NCBI GenBank assembly: GCA_031972855.1
Contig: DALYDY010000003.1
Coordinates: 15,292-79,291 of the forward strand
Reading direction: 5' to 3'
Source of the DNA: JAIXRY01 sp031972855
Lineage (GTDB): Bacteria; Patescibacteriota; Minisyncoccia; Phycocordibacterales; UBA9973
Length of the DNA stretch: 64,000 nucleotides
Numbering within the stretch: the first letter of the stretch is position 1; each line of letters starts with the position of its first letter. This document shows, one piece after another, positions 25,072-32,700 of the stretch. The notes beneath the pieces are model-generated. The model worked only from the letters and a program-made list of their open reading frames with translations, did no database searches and was not told where the DNA came from. Position numbers and translations under genes: made by a program.

Positions 25072-25971
25072 TTATTGTTGTGATGTAATAATTTCAGTTG
25101 CCTTTTCTATAAGACCAACAACATCATCATACATACGAAGTTCTACAACTTCAGAAGGAGAAAACCATCTCGCGTCATCAAGACCTCCACCAGTACGGAG
25201 AGTAAGAGCTTCATAAGGAGCTTCTACTAGGAAATATGTTACTTGCTTGCGGAGCTTTCCTTTTTCTGGATGAGATGCAACATATTCATTCTCACCGAGA
25301 GCTTCAACTACTTTTGTTTCTATACCTACTTCTTCTTTTACAACACGTACAACAGCAGTCTCTACAGCTTCAACTTCTTCTACTCCTCCTTTTGAAAGAG
25401 TCCAGTATCCAAAAACATCGTGTACGAGAGCGAAAGAGAATCCTCCATCATAACGTCCAAAAATTACAGCACCTGCCTTTTTTTCTATAGGAAGTTTTGT
25501 AATATCAATAGGTTCAGTTGAAACTTGTTTTTTGCCAAATTGCTCTTTTCCTGGTTCACCAATTTCTTTGTATACAGCACCAAGTACTCCATTGATAAAC
25601 CTACTAGAGTTATCACCTCCGAAGGCTTTTGCGAGTTCTATAGCTTCATTGATAGCTACTTTAGGTGGAACTTCTGCTCTATTACCAAAGAGGAGCTCAT
25701 AAAGACCAATGCGAAGAATGTTTCTGTCAGGAACAGCAATCTTAGCCACAGGCCATTCAGGAGCTGCTTTTGTAATAATATCGTCAATAACTGTACGCTT
25801 ACGCAAAACACCATCAAGAAGCATTTCTAAGAATGCATCATCGTTTAAACCAGGACCAAACTCAACAGTATTTCTCTTGAGCATTTCTTTAGGGTCTCCA
25901 GCTTGGCCATTAAAATCCCATTCGAAAAGTGTTTGGAGAACAATTGAACGAGAGAGATGTCTATTTGCCAT
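25072..25971 (-). CDS. nusB: Fusion of transcription antitermination factor NusB with a Nudix hydrolase domain
   Basis: Residues 1-135 are a NusB domain (ANRHLSRSIVLQTLFEWDF, PDRNILRIGLYELLF, VAINEAIELAKAFGGDNSSRFINGVLGAV), which binds boxA RNA with S10 in rRNA antitermination. Residues about 160-295 are a Nudix domain. Its box reads G195-x5-E201-x7-R209-V-V-x-E213-E214-x-G216-I: every consensus position fits except the Glu after the Arg, which is Val210. That Glu is important for catalysis in MutT-type enzymes, so the domain may be catalytically altered or a binding module. NusB is normally about 140 residues alone. The reading frame is continuous with no sign of error. It precedes rnc, a fitting rRNA-related context. 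Confidence 0.92.
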   Translation of the reverse strand: MANRHLSRSIVLQTLFEWDFNGQAGDPKEMLKRNTVEFGPGLNDDAFLEMLLDGVLRKRTVIDDIITKAAPEWPVAKIAVPDRNILRIGLYELLFGNRAEVPPKVAINEAIELAKAFGGDNSSRFINGVLGAVYKEIGEPGKEQFGKKQVSTEPIDITKLPIEKKAGAVIFGRYDGGFSFALVHDVFGYWTLSKGGVEEVEAVETAVVRVVKEEVGIETKVVEALGENEYVASHPEKGKLRKQVTYFLVEAPYEALTLRTGGGLDDARWFSPSEVVELRMYDDVVGLIEKATEIITSQQ

Positions 25972-26021
25972 ATGTTTATGTATTTTTGATTAATGAACTA
26001 AAAGAGCTGATAAATAAAATA

Positions 26022-26222
26022 TTATTTCTTTTGTTTCTTTTCGACTTTCTTTACGATGTCGATAACTTTTTTACCACGGTATGTCCCTGTTGTAAGAGAA
26101 ACACGGTGACGAAGACGAGGAGTTTTTGACCCTTCTTCAAGAGTAATAGGCGCACCTGTAAGTGCGTGGTGACTACGGCGGTTAGCTGTATGTGCACGTG
26201 TATGTCTCATTCTTACTGTCAT
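26022..26222 (-). CDS. rpmF: 50S ribosomal protein bL32, form without zinc-ribbon cysteines
   Basis: Short basic protein whose N-terminal half, MRHTRAHTANRRSHHAL, matches the bL32 pattern (RRTSKSRRDKRRTHHAL). The C-terminal half has no cysteine at all, so the zinc-ribbon of many bL32 proteins is absent; it ends in a Lys-rich tail. 66 residues, normal size. It lies 50 bp upstream of nusB on the same strand. The identification rests on the N-terminal half. Confidence 0.85.
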   Translation of the reverse strand: MTVRMRHTRAHTANRRSHHALTGAPITLEEGSKTPRLRHRVSLTTGTYRGKKVIDIVKKVEKKQKK

Positions 26223-26264
26223 AATTCCACTACTATACCTTTTTTGAGGAAAAAATGCAAATTA

Positions 26265-26292
26265 AAAAGGTAGTTTTTTAAAACTACCTTTT
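26265..26292 (-). terminator. Terminator overlapping the stop codon of the 256-aa hypothetical gene
   Basis: 12-bp stem AAAAGGTAGTTT / AAACTACCTTTT with loop TTTA. The stop codon (26284-26286) is inside the stem. Confidence 0.65.
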
Positions 26293-27054
26293 AGGAAGAA
26301 CTTTTAGATATTTTTTCATCTTATTAATTGATTTATTATCGGATTCAGACCTATCACGGCCATTATCTGCAAGAGCACTAACTGTTTGAATATCTTGCAT
26401 AAATGGAATCCATTTTTGAATTAATAAGAAAGATTCATTTTTAAAATTTTCCTTTGTTAAATCGTCTTTTTTATCAAAAAAACCAATAAATGGCATAAAT
26501 GACGAATCTGTCACTTGATGCTCTTGTACTAACTTACCAAGATACTCAAAATTTCCACTACTGTTTATAACCATTGACGAATCAAACATAAATATAGCTG
26601 AAAGATTAATTATAATATCTTCCTTCCTTTTGGTATTTTCCCAAGAAGAAGATAATAGAAGAAAATCACCACGATAATCTGTAGAGGTTTTAATAAAATA
26701 CTCACCAGAAATCATATCATCTCCTAGCAATAAGAATTTTGCAGGATATTCCGGATAACGATTAGTAAAGCCATCAAAAGCAATATGTGTATTTGGTTTA
26801 TGTTTTATACATGAATTAACCAACTCTATACAAAGATCGTTTTCTAAAAATGATAACGATACAATAAAAGAGGATGCTTTTCCTTTTTCTACGAAGACTT
26901 CTCTCAATCGAGGATTTTGTAAAACAAGAGACGGTGTTCCTAAAAAAGGAACTTTTGATTTCGTTGTTCTATTATCATCTCTTGATAAATCAATGTTATC
27001 ACAAATTATCACTCTTTTTGATGATGATTTTATGCTTATTTTTTTTGTTTTCAT
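26284..27054 (-). CDS. Hypothetical protein, 256 aa
   Basis: Unrecognised. I start at the ATG at 27054 (MKTKKISIKSSSKRV); an earlier in-frame start would add a hydrophobic, A/T-driven stretch. The sequence suggests a soluble alpha/beta protein: SSFIVSLSFLENDLCIELVNSCIK, TNRYPEYPAKFLLLGDDMISGEYFI, DFLLLSSSWENTKRKED and IIINLSAIFMFDSSMVI. No signal peptide, helix bundle or catalytic motif I know. Its stop codon lies inside its own terminator hairpin. Confidence 0.7.
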   Translation of the reverse strand: MKTKKISIKSSSKRVIICDNIDLSRDDNRTTKSKVPFLGTPSLVLQNPRLREVFVEKGKASSFIVSLSFLENDLCIELVNSCIKHKPNTHIAFDGFTNRYPEYPAKFLLLGDDMISGEYFIKTSTDYRGDFLLLSSSWENTKRKEDIIINLSAIFMFDSSMVINSSGNFEYLGKLVQEHQVTDSSFMPFIGFFDKKDDLTKENFKNESFLLIQKWIPFMQDIQTVSALADNGRDRSESDNKSINKMKKYLKVLPKR

Positions 27055-27123
27055 TTTTTTAATTTTCTTTACTATATAACATATAGTAAATTTTGTAAAT
27101 ATATAAAAAATAAATACTTTCAA

Positions 27124-27159
27124 CAAAAAACCTCGCTCTTAGTTATATAAAAGCGAGGT
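27124..27159 (-). terminator. Terminator overlapping the end of the 71-aa membrane protein gene
   Basis: Stem ACCTCGCT / AGCGAGGT with a 14-nt loop, followed on the minus strand by a run of T's. The stop codon (27139-27141) lies within the structure. Confidence 0.65.
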
Positions 27160-27354
27160 GTGGAACCATGATCCGGAGGCAAAATAGCCAATGGCGATTC
27201 CTATTATGAGTTGCCGGGCATTACGCCAAATATAACGTAATGTGTTCCATGACCAAGTCATATATTGTCCTGGACTTTGGACCATAAAAGAAACGGCGAG
27301 ACCAAGTAACCATAAACAAAGAATCATTACAAAAATAAATTCTACTAAATTCAT
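27139..27354 (-). CDS. Small membrane protein, 71 aa, two transmembrane helices
   Basis: Two hydrophobic helices: about residues 3-25 (VEFIFVMILCLWLLGLAVSF) and 47-62 (ARQLIIGIAIGYFASG), joined by a loop rich in aromatic and polar residues (QYMTWSWNTLRYIWRN). I do not recognise the family. It is strongly expressed by appearance: a perfect-consensus promoter and a long structured leader precede it, and a terminator ends it. Small membrane proteins with elaborate leaders are often stress- or ligand-regulated, but nothing here says which signal. Confidence 0.75.
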   Translation of the reverse strand: MNLVEFIFVMILCLWLLGLAVSFMVQSPGQYMTWSWNTLRYIWRNARQLIIGIAIGYFASGSWFHTSLLYN

Positions 27355-27360
27355 AAATAT

Positions 27361-27412
27361 AGGGGTTTAATTGTGGTCAAAAAGGACATTATCCCCTTTG
27401 ATCACAATTAAA
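27361..27412 (-). promoter_or_regulatory. Structured 5' leader with a possible pseudoknot
   Basis: Inverted repeat of 16 bp (27366-27381 with 27397-27412, one G-U pair). The loop begins with GGGG (27393-27396); right after the stem comes CCCC (27362-27365). Reading the minus strand, AGGGG can pair with CCCCT, closing an H-type pseudoknot just 7 nt before the start codon at 27354, within the leader transcribed from the promoter at 27447-27475. It could also act as an operator. Confidence 0.5.
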
Positions 27413-27446
27413 CTTTTATGAACCAACTTCAAAGAACTATATATGT

Positions 27447-27475
27447 ATTATATACTATTTATACACAAATGTCAA
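27447..27475 (-). promoter_or_regulatory. Perfect-consensus sigma70 promoter of the 71-aa membrane protein
   Basis: Minus strand TTGACA (27470-27475), 17-bp spacer, TATAAT (27447-27452): an exact match at both boxes. Start near 27440 gives a leader of about 85 nt. Confidence 0.85.
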
Positions 27476-27515
27476 TAGAGTCAAAAAAGCTTATTTTGTA
27501 GTACAATTAAAGTCT

Positions 27516-29267
27516 ATGCAACAAGAAAACATTGAACATATTCGTCATTCTCTTGCCCACCTCTTAGCGGCGGCAGTTTTAAAGCATTTTCCAGACACTA
27601 ATCCAACTCTCGGTCCTGCAATTGAAAATGGTTTTTACTATGATTTCGAATTCCAAAATCCTCTAAAAGAAAGTGATTTGGAAAAAATAGAAAATACAAT
27701 GCGCGAACTCCTCCCTACTTGGAGCGCTTTTACTTGTGAAGAAGTTTCTTATGAAAAAGCAAAAGAAGTTTTTGCTGGTAATAAATACAAGCTGGAACTC
27801 ATAGAAGAAATAAAAGAAAAAGGTGAATCTATAACTTTCTACACTTCTGGAGATTTTACTGATCTTTGCCGTGGAGGACATGTGACTGATATGAAAAATA
27901 TTCCAAGTGATTGTTTCAAATTAGATAGTCTCGCTGGAGCATACTGGCGTGGAAGTGAGAAGAACAAAATGCTTACTCGCATTTATGGACTTGCATTCCA
28001 CACAAAAGCTGAACTCGATGAATACGTAACAATGCAAGCAGAAGCAGAAAAACGCGACCATAGAAAAATTGGTCCAGCTCTAAAACTTTTTACTATTTCA
28101 CAACTAGTAGGTTCTGGACTACCACTCTTCCAACCAAAAGGAACTATTCTACGTAAAGAATTAGAAAACTATCTATGGGACCTTCATAAAGATAAAGGAT
28201 ATGATCGTGTATGGACACCTCACTTAGCAAAAGAAGATTTGTACAAAGTGTCAGGACACGCGGGACACTATCTGGATGATATGTTCTCTGTTCATGGAGG
28301 AACTTCAAAAGAAGATTTTTATGTGAAGCCAATGAACTGTCCTCACCACATGCAAATTTTTGCCGACAATCAATTTTCTTATAGAGATATGCCTGTTCGC
28401 TACTTTGAACCAGCAACAGTTTATCGTGATGAAAAAACAGGTCAACTATCAGGACTAACTCGCGTGCGCGCGCTCACACAAGATGATGGTCACCTTTTCT
28501 GTAGAGTGAGTCAAATAGAAAATGAAATAAAAACAATCGTAGAAATTATTAAAGACTTCTACACTACAATGGGAATGATGGAAGGATATTGGGTAAGATT
28601 ATCTGTTCGTGGAGACGACAAAGAAAATTACTTGGGTGAAGATATTGTATGGGAAACAGCAGAATCAGCTTTAAAAAATGTTTGTGATTCAGAAAAATTA
28701 AATTACAGAATAGGAAAAGGAGAAGCTGCTTTTTATGGACCAAAACTAGACTTTATGTTTAAAGACGCTATCGGAAGAGAGTGGCAATTAGCAACAGTTC
28801 AATGTGACTTCAATTTACCAAAAAGATTTGAACTTTCTTTCACAAACGAGAAAGGAGAAAAAGAACAACCAGTTGTTATACATAGAGCAATATCTGGATC
28901 CCTTGAAAGATTTATAGGAGTTGCAATAGAACACTTTGGAGGCGCATTTCCTACTTGGATGTCACCTGTACAAGTTGCAATTATCCCTGTATCTGAAAAA
29001 CATCTAGATTATGCACACACAGTAAAACATCTTCTTTCTGGGTTTTCTATTAGAACAGAATTATATGATGGAAATGAATCTTTAGGAAAAAGAATTAGGG
29101 AAGCAAAAATGAGTAAGATTCCTTATGTTCTTGTTATTGGAGACAAAGAAATAGCTGATAATTCTGTAACAGTTGAAAAACGTGGAAGTGAAGAAAAAGG
29201 AGTATCAATACCTATTAATGATTTTGTAACAAAAATAACAGATGAAATAAAAAATAGAAGTCTCTAG
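27516..29267 (+). CDS. thrS: Threonyl-tRNA synthetase, lacking the N-terminal TGS domain
   Basis: Charges tRNA-Thr. The protein begins directly in the editing domain (HSLAHLLAA, with the second pair of residues in DLCRGGHV), then the class II core: motif 1 region, the zinc Cys in MNCPHHMQIF (near 275), motif 2 RALTQDDGHLF, and motif 3 HRAISGSLERFIGVAIE, then the anticodon-binding domain (about 485-580). Usual bacterial ThrRS is about 640 residues with an N-terminal TGS domain; this one is 583 and lacks it. The start ATG at 27516 is well placed and no upstream in-frame extension is visible. The leader contains no T-box that I could find. Confidence 0.97.
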   Translation: MQQENIEHIRHSLAHLLAAAVLKHFPDTNPTLGPAIENGFYYDFEFQNPLKESDLEKIENTMRELLPTWSAFTCEEVSYEKAKEVFAGNKYKLELIEEIKEKGESITFYTSGDFTDLCRGGHVTDMKNIPSDCFKLDSLAGAYWRGSEKNKMLTRIYGLAFHTKAELDEYVTMQAEAEKRDHRKIGPALKLFTISQLVGSGLPLFQPKGTILRKELENYLWDLHKDKGYDRVWTPHLAKEDLYKVSGHAGHYLDDMFSVHGGTSKEDFYVKPMNCPHHMQIFADNQFSYRDMPVRYFEPATVYRDEKTGQLSGLTRVRALTQDDGHLFCRVSQIENEIKTIVEIIKDFYTTMGMMEGYWVRLSVRGDDKENYLGEDIVWETAESALKNVCDSEKLNYRIGKGEAAFYGPKLDFMFKDAIGREWQLATVQCDFNLPKRFELSFTNEKGEKEQPVVIHRAISGSLERFIGVAIEHFGGAFPTWMSPVQVAIIPVSEKHLDYAHTVKHLLSGFSIRTELYDGNESLGKRIREAKMSKIPYVLVIGDKEIADNSVTVEKRGSEEKGVSIPINDFVTKITDEIKNRSL

Positions 29268-29280
29268 TAAAACACTAATA

Positions 29281-29316
29281 AATAATAAAAATCCCCTTAA
29301 GGGGATTTTTATTATT
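29281..29316. terminator. Bidirectional terminator between thrS and the 63-aa gene
   Basis: Perfect 36-bp palindrome centred on CCCCTTAAGGGG with flanking A/T runs, between two convergent genes. The stop of the 63-aa gene is within it. Confidence 0.8.
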
Positions 29317-29503
29317 TAACCATTGATTTCAAAAGCAAAGCCATTTCTTTTATATCTTGTTCTTTTTGTTTTGCGAGTTTAATCCAAAAAGATTTTAGTT
29401 CTTTTGACTTCGCAATTTTCTGATATTCTTTTGTAATCCTCCAATGACTTTTTGATTCTTGTGTCATTTGAGTCATTAAATTGTATAAATTATTGTCTTT
29501 CAT
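29312..29503 (-). CDS. Hypothetical small helical protein, 63 aa
   Basis: All-helical, highly charged with Lys/Gln (YNLMTQMTQESKSHWRITKEYQKIA; LKSFWIKLAKQKEQDIKEMALLLKSM). The two helices could form a hairpin. No recognisable family. Its stop lies inside the shared terminator with thrS. Because it is short, codon evidence is limited, but the frame is clean and uses a normal ATG. Confidence 0.6.
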   Translation of the reverse strand: MKDNNLYNLMTQMTQESKSHWRITKEYQKIAKSKELKSFWIKLAKQKEQDIKEMALLLKSMVK

Positions 29504-29534
29504 AATACTTTAAGTATATCAGTATATTGATAAT

Positions 29535-29602
29535 TAGAATATAGACAAACAAAAAAAAATGACACCCTTCGGGTACTACTTTTTGTTAATTTTTATATTC
29601 TA
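29535..29602. promoter_or_regulatory. Divergent intergenic region with small hairpin and inverted arms
   Basis: TAGAATATA (29535-29543) and its exact inverted copy TATATTCTA (29594-29602) flank an A-run, the hairpin ACCC-TTC-GGGT (about 29563-29573) and a T-run. The same arrangement is seen at 13961-14061. Confidence 0.4.
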
Positions 29603-29620
29603 TTCACTTTATAACAAACT

Positions 29621-29649
29621 TTGACAAAATATTAAATAAATTATATGAT
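29621..29649 (+). promoter_or_regulatory. Promoter of the 266-aa hypothetical gene
   Basis: TTGACA (29621-29626), 17-bp spacer, TATGAT (29644-29649), 21 bp before the ATG at 29671. Confidence 0.7.
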
Positions 29650-29670
29650 TTTAGCAAATAAATTAAACAA

Positions 29671-30471
29671 ATGAATACACTAAATATCAATAATTCTATA
29701 GTACAGGAAGTACTGAAGAATTTTTTTGCCTCTCAAATCATATACAAAACAGATTTTTTAGTTCACGAAACAATTTCTCCTTTCTCAAGTCATAAAAAAG
29801 TTTCTATTGAAGAATTATGTCTTGTACATGATTTTACAGAAGAAATGAATTCAAAGATTCTATACACAAGAGAAATTAAAAGAAGATTTCCTATAGTATT
29901 TAAAAAACTGGCGGATGAAATTACCAGTAAAAAATGGAATGATCACCTGCAAAAAAATGATAATTTTGACTTAAATAATATTGTAGAATTATTTACCTCT
30001 AAAACTTTAAAAGAAGATTTAGAAACTAATTTTCCTACAATTCCTGTATACAAAGTTCCAGGTGAAAAAACAGGACCCGTCAAAACTTTCATTATTCTAT
30101 TTCCGTATTGGCATAATTCCAACGGTTTTGACTTTGCAGCACTTGAATATTTACAAGAAAAAGGTTTTGCTGGTTCAGTCGTTATTAGGATGAGTATGGG
30201 ATGTATTGGTAAAATACTTTATGCAATAATTAAAAAATACAAAATTGACGCTTTCATAAATTTTTATGATCACGGAGAAAGTTGTAATAATTGGCATTGG
30301 ATGGAGTATCAAATAAAAGAAGAGTTAAAGAAATATGATATTGTTGATTTTTTAGAATCACTAAATAATATTCCTAAAAACAAGTATGGGACATCAGGGG
30401 ATGGTGGTATTGAATATAAAGAAATGGACAAAATTTTTGAGTTCTTCAAAAATTCAAAAGCGGTCACTTAA
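29671..30471 (+). CDS. Hypothetical protein, 266 aa
   Basis: Unrecognised soluble protein. The N-terminal half is helical (VQEVLKNFFASQIIYKTDF, SKILYTREIKRRFPIVFKKL); the C-terminal half contains a hydrophobic beta strand KTFIILFPYWHNSNGFDFAA followed by GFAGSVVIRMSMGCIGKIL and INFYDHGESCNNWHWMEY, with several His, Cys and Trp residues close together that could be a metal or catalytic site. No signal peptide. It is a single-gene unit with its own promoter; its stop codon lies in its terminator hairpin. Confidence 0.7.
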   Translation: MNTLNINNSIVQEVLKNFFASQIIYKTDFLVHETISPFSSHKKVSIEELCLVHDFTEEMNSKILYTREIKRRFPIVFKKLADEITSKKWNDHLQKNDNFDLNNIVELFTSKTLKEDLETNFPTIPVYKVPGEKTGPVKTFIILFPYWHNSNGFDFAALEYLQEKGFAGSVVIRMSMGCIGKILYAIIKKYKIDAFINFYDHGESCNNWHWMEYQIKEELKKYDIVDFLESLNNIPKNKYGTSGDGGIEYKEMDKIFEFFKNSKAVT

Positions 30472-30483
30472 GACCGCTTTTTT
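30456..30483 (+). terminator. Terminator overlapping the stop of the 266-aa gene
   Basis: 10-bp stem AAAAGCGGTC / GACCGCTTTT with loop ACTTAA containing the TAA stop, followed by T's. Confidence 0.75.
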
Positions 30484-30527
30484 ATTTGTATTCTCTGCAC
30501 ACTTTATCGCTATCCCCTCAAAATTAA

Positions 30528-32564
30528 CTAAATATCTAGATTTGCCATTTTTGCATGAGACTGAATAAATGCTTTACGTGGTGGCACTTCACTACCCATT
30601 AACATATCAAATACTTTATTTGCCTCCTCTGCGTCTTCAACGGCAACTTGTTTCAAAATACGCTTAGTAACATCCATTGTTGTCTCTTGAAGTTCTTCAG
30701 CATTCATTTCTCCAAGACCTTTGTAACGTTGAATAGAAATTTTTGTAGCACGCTTTCCTTTTACATCTTCTACCTCTTCAATGTCTTCTGCATTTTCTGT
30801 TGACTCATCTGTTTCTTCTGCTTGCTCATTTCCTACTATTGCAAATTTTTCTTCATCAGTGAAAGCATAAAAAATTTCTTTACCTTTTTTAATTTTATAC
30901 AAAGGTGGTTGAGCAATATAAACATATCCTGCATCTAAGATTGGACGGAAGTATCTGTAAAACAAAGTAAGAATAAGTGTGCGAATGTGTGCTCCGTCCA
31001 CATCAGCATCTGTCGCAAGAATTATTTTATGATAACGCATTTTTTCTAGATCGAATGTGTCACCAATAGAAGCACCCATCGCTACAACCAAATTTTTTAT
31101 TTGTTCACTTCCAAGCATACGGTCAAGACGTGCGCGCTCTACGTTCAAGATTTTTCCACGTAGTGGAAGTATGGCTTGAGTCTTACGATCACGCCCTGCT
31201 TTAGCTGTACCTCCCGCTGAGTCCCCCTCTACAATAAAGAGTTCTGATTCTGCCGCACTCTTTGATTGACAGTCCGCAAGCTTTCCTGGAAGTGTCATTC
31301 CTTCTAGAGCACCTTTACGGAGTATTGAATCCTTTGCAGCTTTTGCAGCCTTACGAGCACGAAGAGCAAGAACCGCTTTATTTATAATTCCTTTTGCACT
31401 GTCTGGATTTTCTTCAAAGAAAGCAGATAATGCTTCGCCAAAAACAGTTGCTACAGCACCTTGAGCTTCAGTAGAACCAAGCTTTGATTTTGTTTGACCT
31501 TCAAATTGAATTTCACGAAGTTTTACAGAAACAACAGCAACTATACCTTCAAGAACGTCATCTCCTGTAAATCCACCATCAGCTTCTTTTAGGATATTAT
31601 TTTTCTTTGCGTAAGTATTAATAACACGAGTAAGTGCAGTCTTGAATCCTGTGATATGAGTACCTCCTTCTGGTGTGTAGATATTGTTTGCAAAAGGAAC
31701 AATCTTTGAAGATATGTCATCAATATATTGAAAGGCAATCTCTACCCCAACTTCATCTTGTTCTTTTTCAACATAAAAAACAGTATCTTGAACTGGTTTT
31801 TGATTTTTTGTATAAAGCTTAACCAAAGAAACAAGTCCTCCTTCGAAATAGTATGAGATTGATGGGAGTTCTAGCTCTAGATCAGCAAGCCAAAATACTT
31901 CAGTATCTTTTATTTTTTCATTACTCGCGCGGGCGTCAATAATATGAACGCGAAGCTCCTTAACCAAATATGCTTGTTGTTCAAGACGGTGAATTATTGT
32001 ATTCCAATCAAATTTTATTTCTTTAAAAATTTCTAAGTCAGGTTCAAATGTAATAATTGTTCCGTTATTTTTTGTCTTACCGATATTTTTTACATTCGCC
32101 TTCTTCTTACCTTGAGAATATTCTTGCACATGAATTCCTCCTTCACGGTGAACTTCAGCACGAGTATAAATAGACAGAGCGTTTACAACAGAAGCACCAA
32201 CACCATGAAGTCCTCCAGAAACTTTATAACCTTCACCACCAAATTTTCCTCCAGCATGAAGAGTTGTCATAACAGTCTCAAGAGCAGAAACTTTTGTCTT
32301 AGGGTGAATACCTACAGGAATACCGCGTCCATTATCAACGACACGAATACGATTTCCAGGAAGAAGTACGACTTCGATACGATTACAAAATCCTCCCATC
32401 GCTTCGTCGCGTGAGTTGTCGAAGATTTCCCATATAAGATGATGAAGCCCTTCTGTTCCTGTGCCACCGATATACATACCCGGTCTACGACGTACTGGTT
32501 CGAGCCCTTCTAGGACTGAAATGTCTTCCGCACCGTAACTTGATTTTTTAGGGGCACTTGCCAT
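30528..32564 (-). CDS. gyrB: DNA gyrase subunit B (type IIA topoisomerase ATPase subunit)
   Basis: ATP-driven DNA supercoiling with GyrA. GHKL ATPase motifs: IFDNSRDEAMGG (Mg-binding Asn), VVDNGRGIPVG, and GGLHGVGASVVNALS. TOPRIM motifs: LFIVEGDSAGGTAKAGRDR, ATDADVDGAHIRTLIL; the C-terminal RYKGLGEMNAEELQETTMD is the GyrB signature. 678 residues, normal, except for an acidic insertion (about 577-600, DESTENAEDIEEVEDVKG). gyrA is not in the window. parE is an alternative, but a sole type IIA subunit B in a small genome is normally gyrB. Confidence 0.92.
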   Translation of the reverse strand: MASAPKKSSYGAEDISVLEGLEPVRRRPGMYIGGTGTEGLHHLIWEIFDNSRDEAMGGFCNRIEVVLLPGNRIRVVDNGRGIPVGIHPKTKVSALETVMTTLHAGGKFGGEGYKVSGGLHGVGASVVNALSIYTRAEVHREGGIHVQEYSQGKKKANVKNIGKTKNNGTIITFEPDLEIFKEIKFDWNTIIHRLEQQAYLVKELRVHIIDARASNEKIKDTEVFWLADLELELPSISYYFEGGLVSLVKLYTKNQKPVQDTVFYVEKEQDEVGVEIAFQYIDDISSKIVPFANNIYTPEGGTHITGFKTALTRVINTYAKKNNILKEADGGFTGDDVLEGIVAVVSVKLREIQFEGQTKSKLGSTEAQGAVATVFGEALSAFFEENPDSAKGIINKAVLALRARKAAKAAKDSILRKGALEGMTLPGKLADCQSKSAAESELFIVEGDSAGGTAKAGRDRKTQAILPLRGKILNVERARLDRMLGSEQIKNLVVAMGASIGDTFDLEKMRYHKIILATDADVDGAHIRTLILTLFYRYFRPILDAGYVYIAQPPLYKIKKGKEIFYAFTDEEKFAIVGNEQAEETDESTENAEDIEEVEDVKGKRATKISIQRYKGLGEMNAEELQETTMDVTKRILKQVAVEDAEEANKVFDMLMGSEVPPRKAFIQSHAKMANLDI

Positions 32565-32664
32565 AAATAATGAATGAAATAAAGGTAAAAATACTATCTA
32601 ATATGGGTAAATTATACCAAATTTATACTTTTTTTCCAAGAAATTATATGTAGAAAATAAATAT

Positions 32665-32692
32665 AAAAATCCAGATTTATTCCTGGATTTTT
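32665..32692 (-). terminator. Terminator after the PheRS gene
   Basis: 10-bp stem AAAAATCCAG / CTGGATTTTT with an 8-nt loop, between gyrB's start and the PheRS stop at 32701 on the minus strand. Confidence 0.75.
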
Positions 32693-32700
32693 ATTACAAA

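Noticed and set aside
27416..27515. T-box riboswitch upstream of thrS
   Set aside because: I found no T-box core sequence and no antiterminator; the gap holds only the divergent promoter and A/T-rich sequence.
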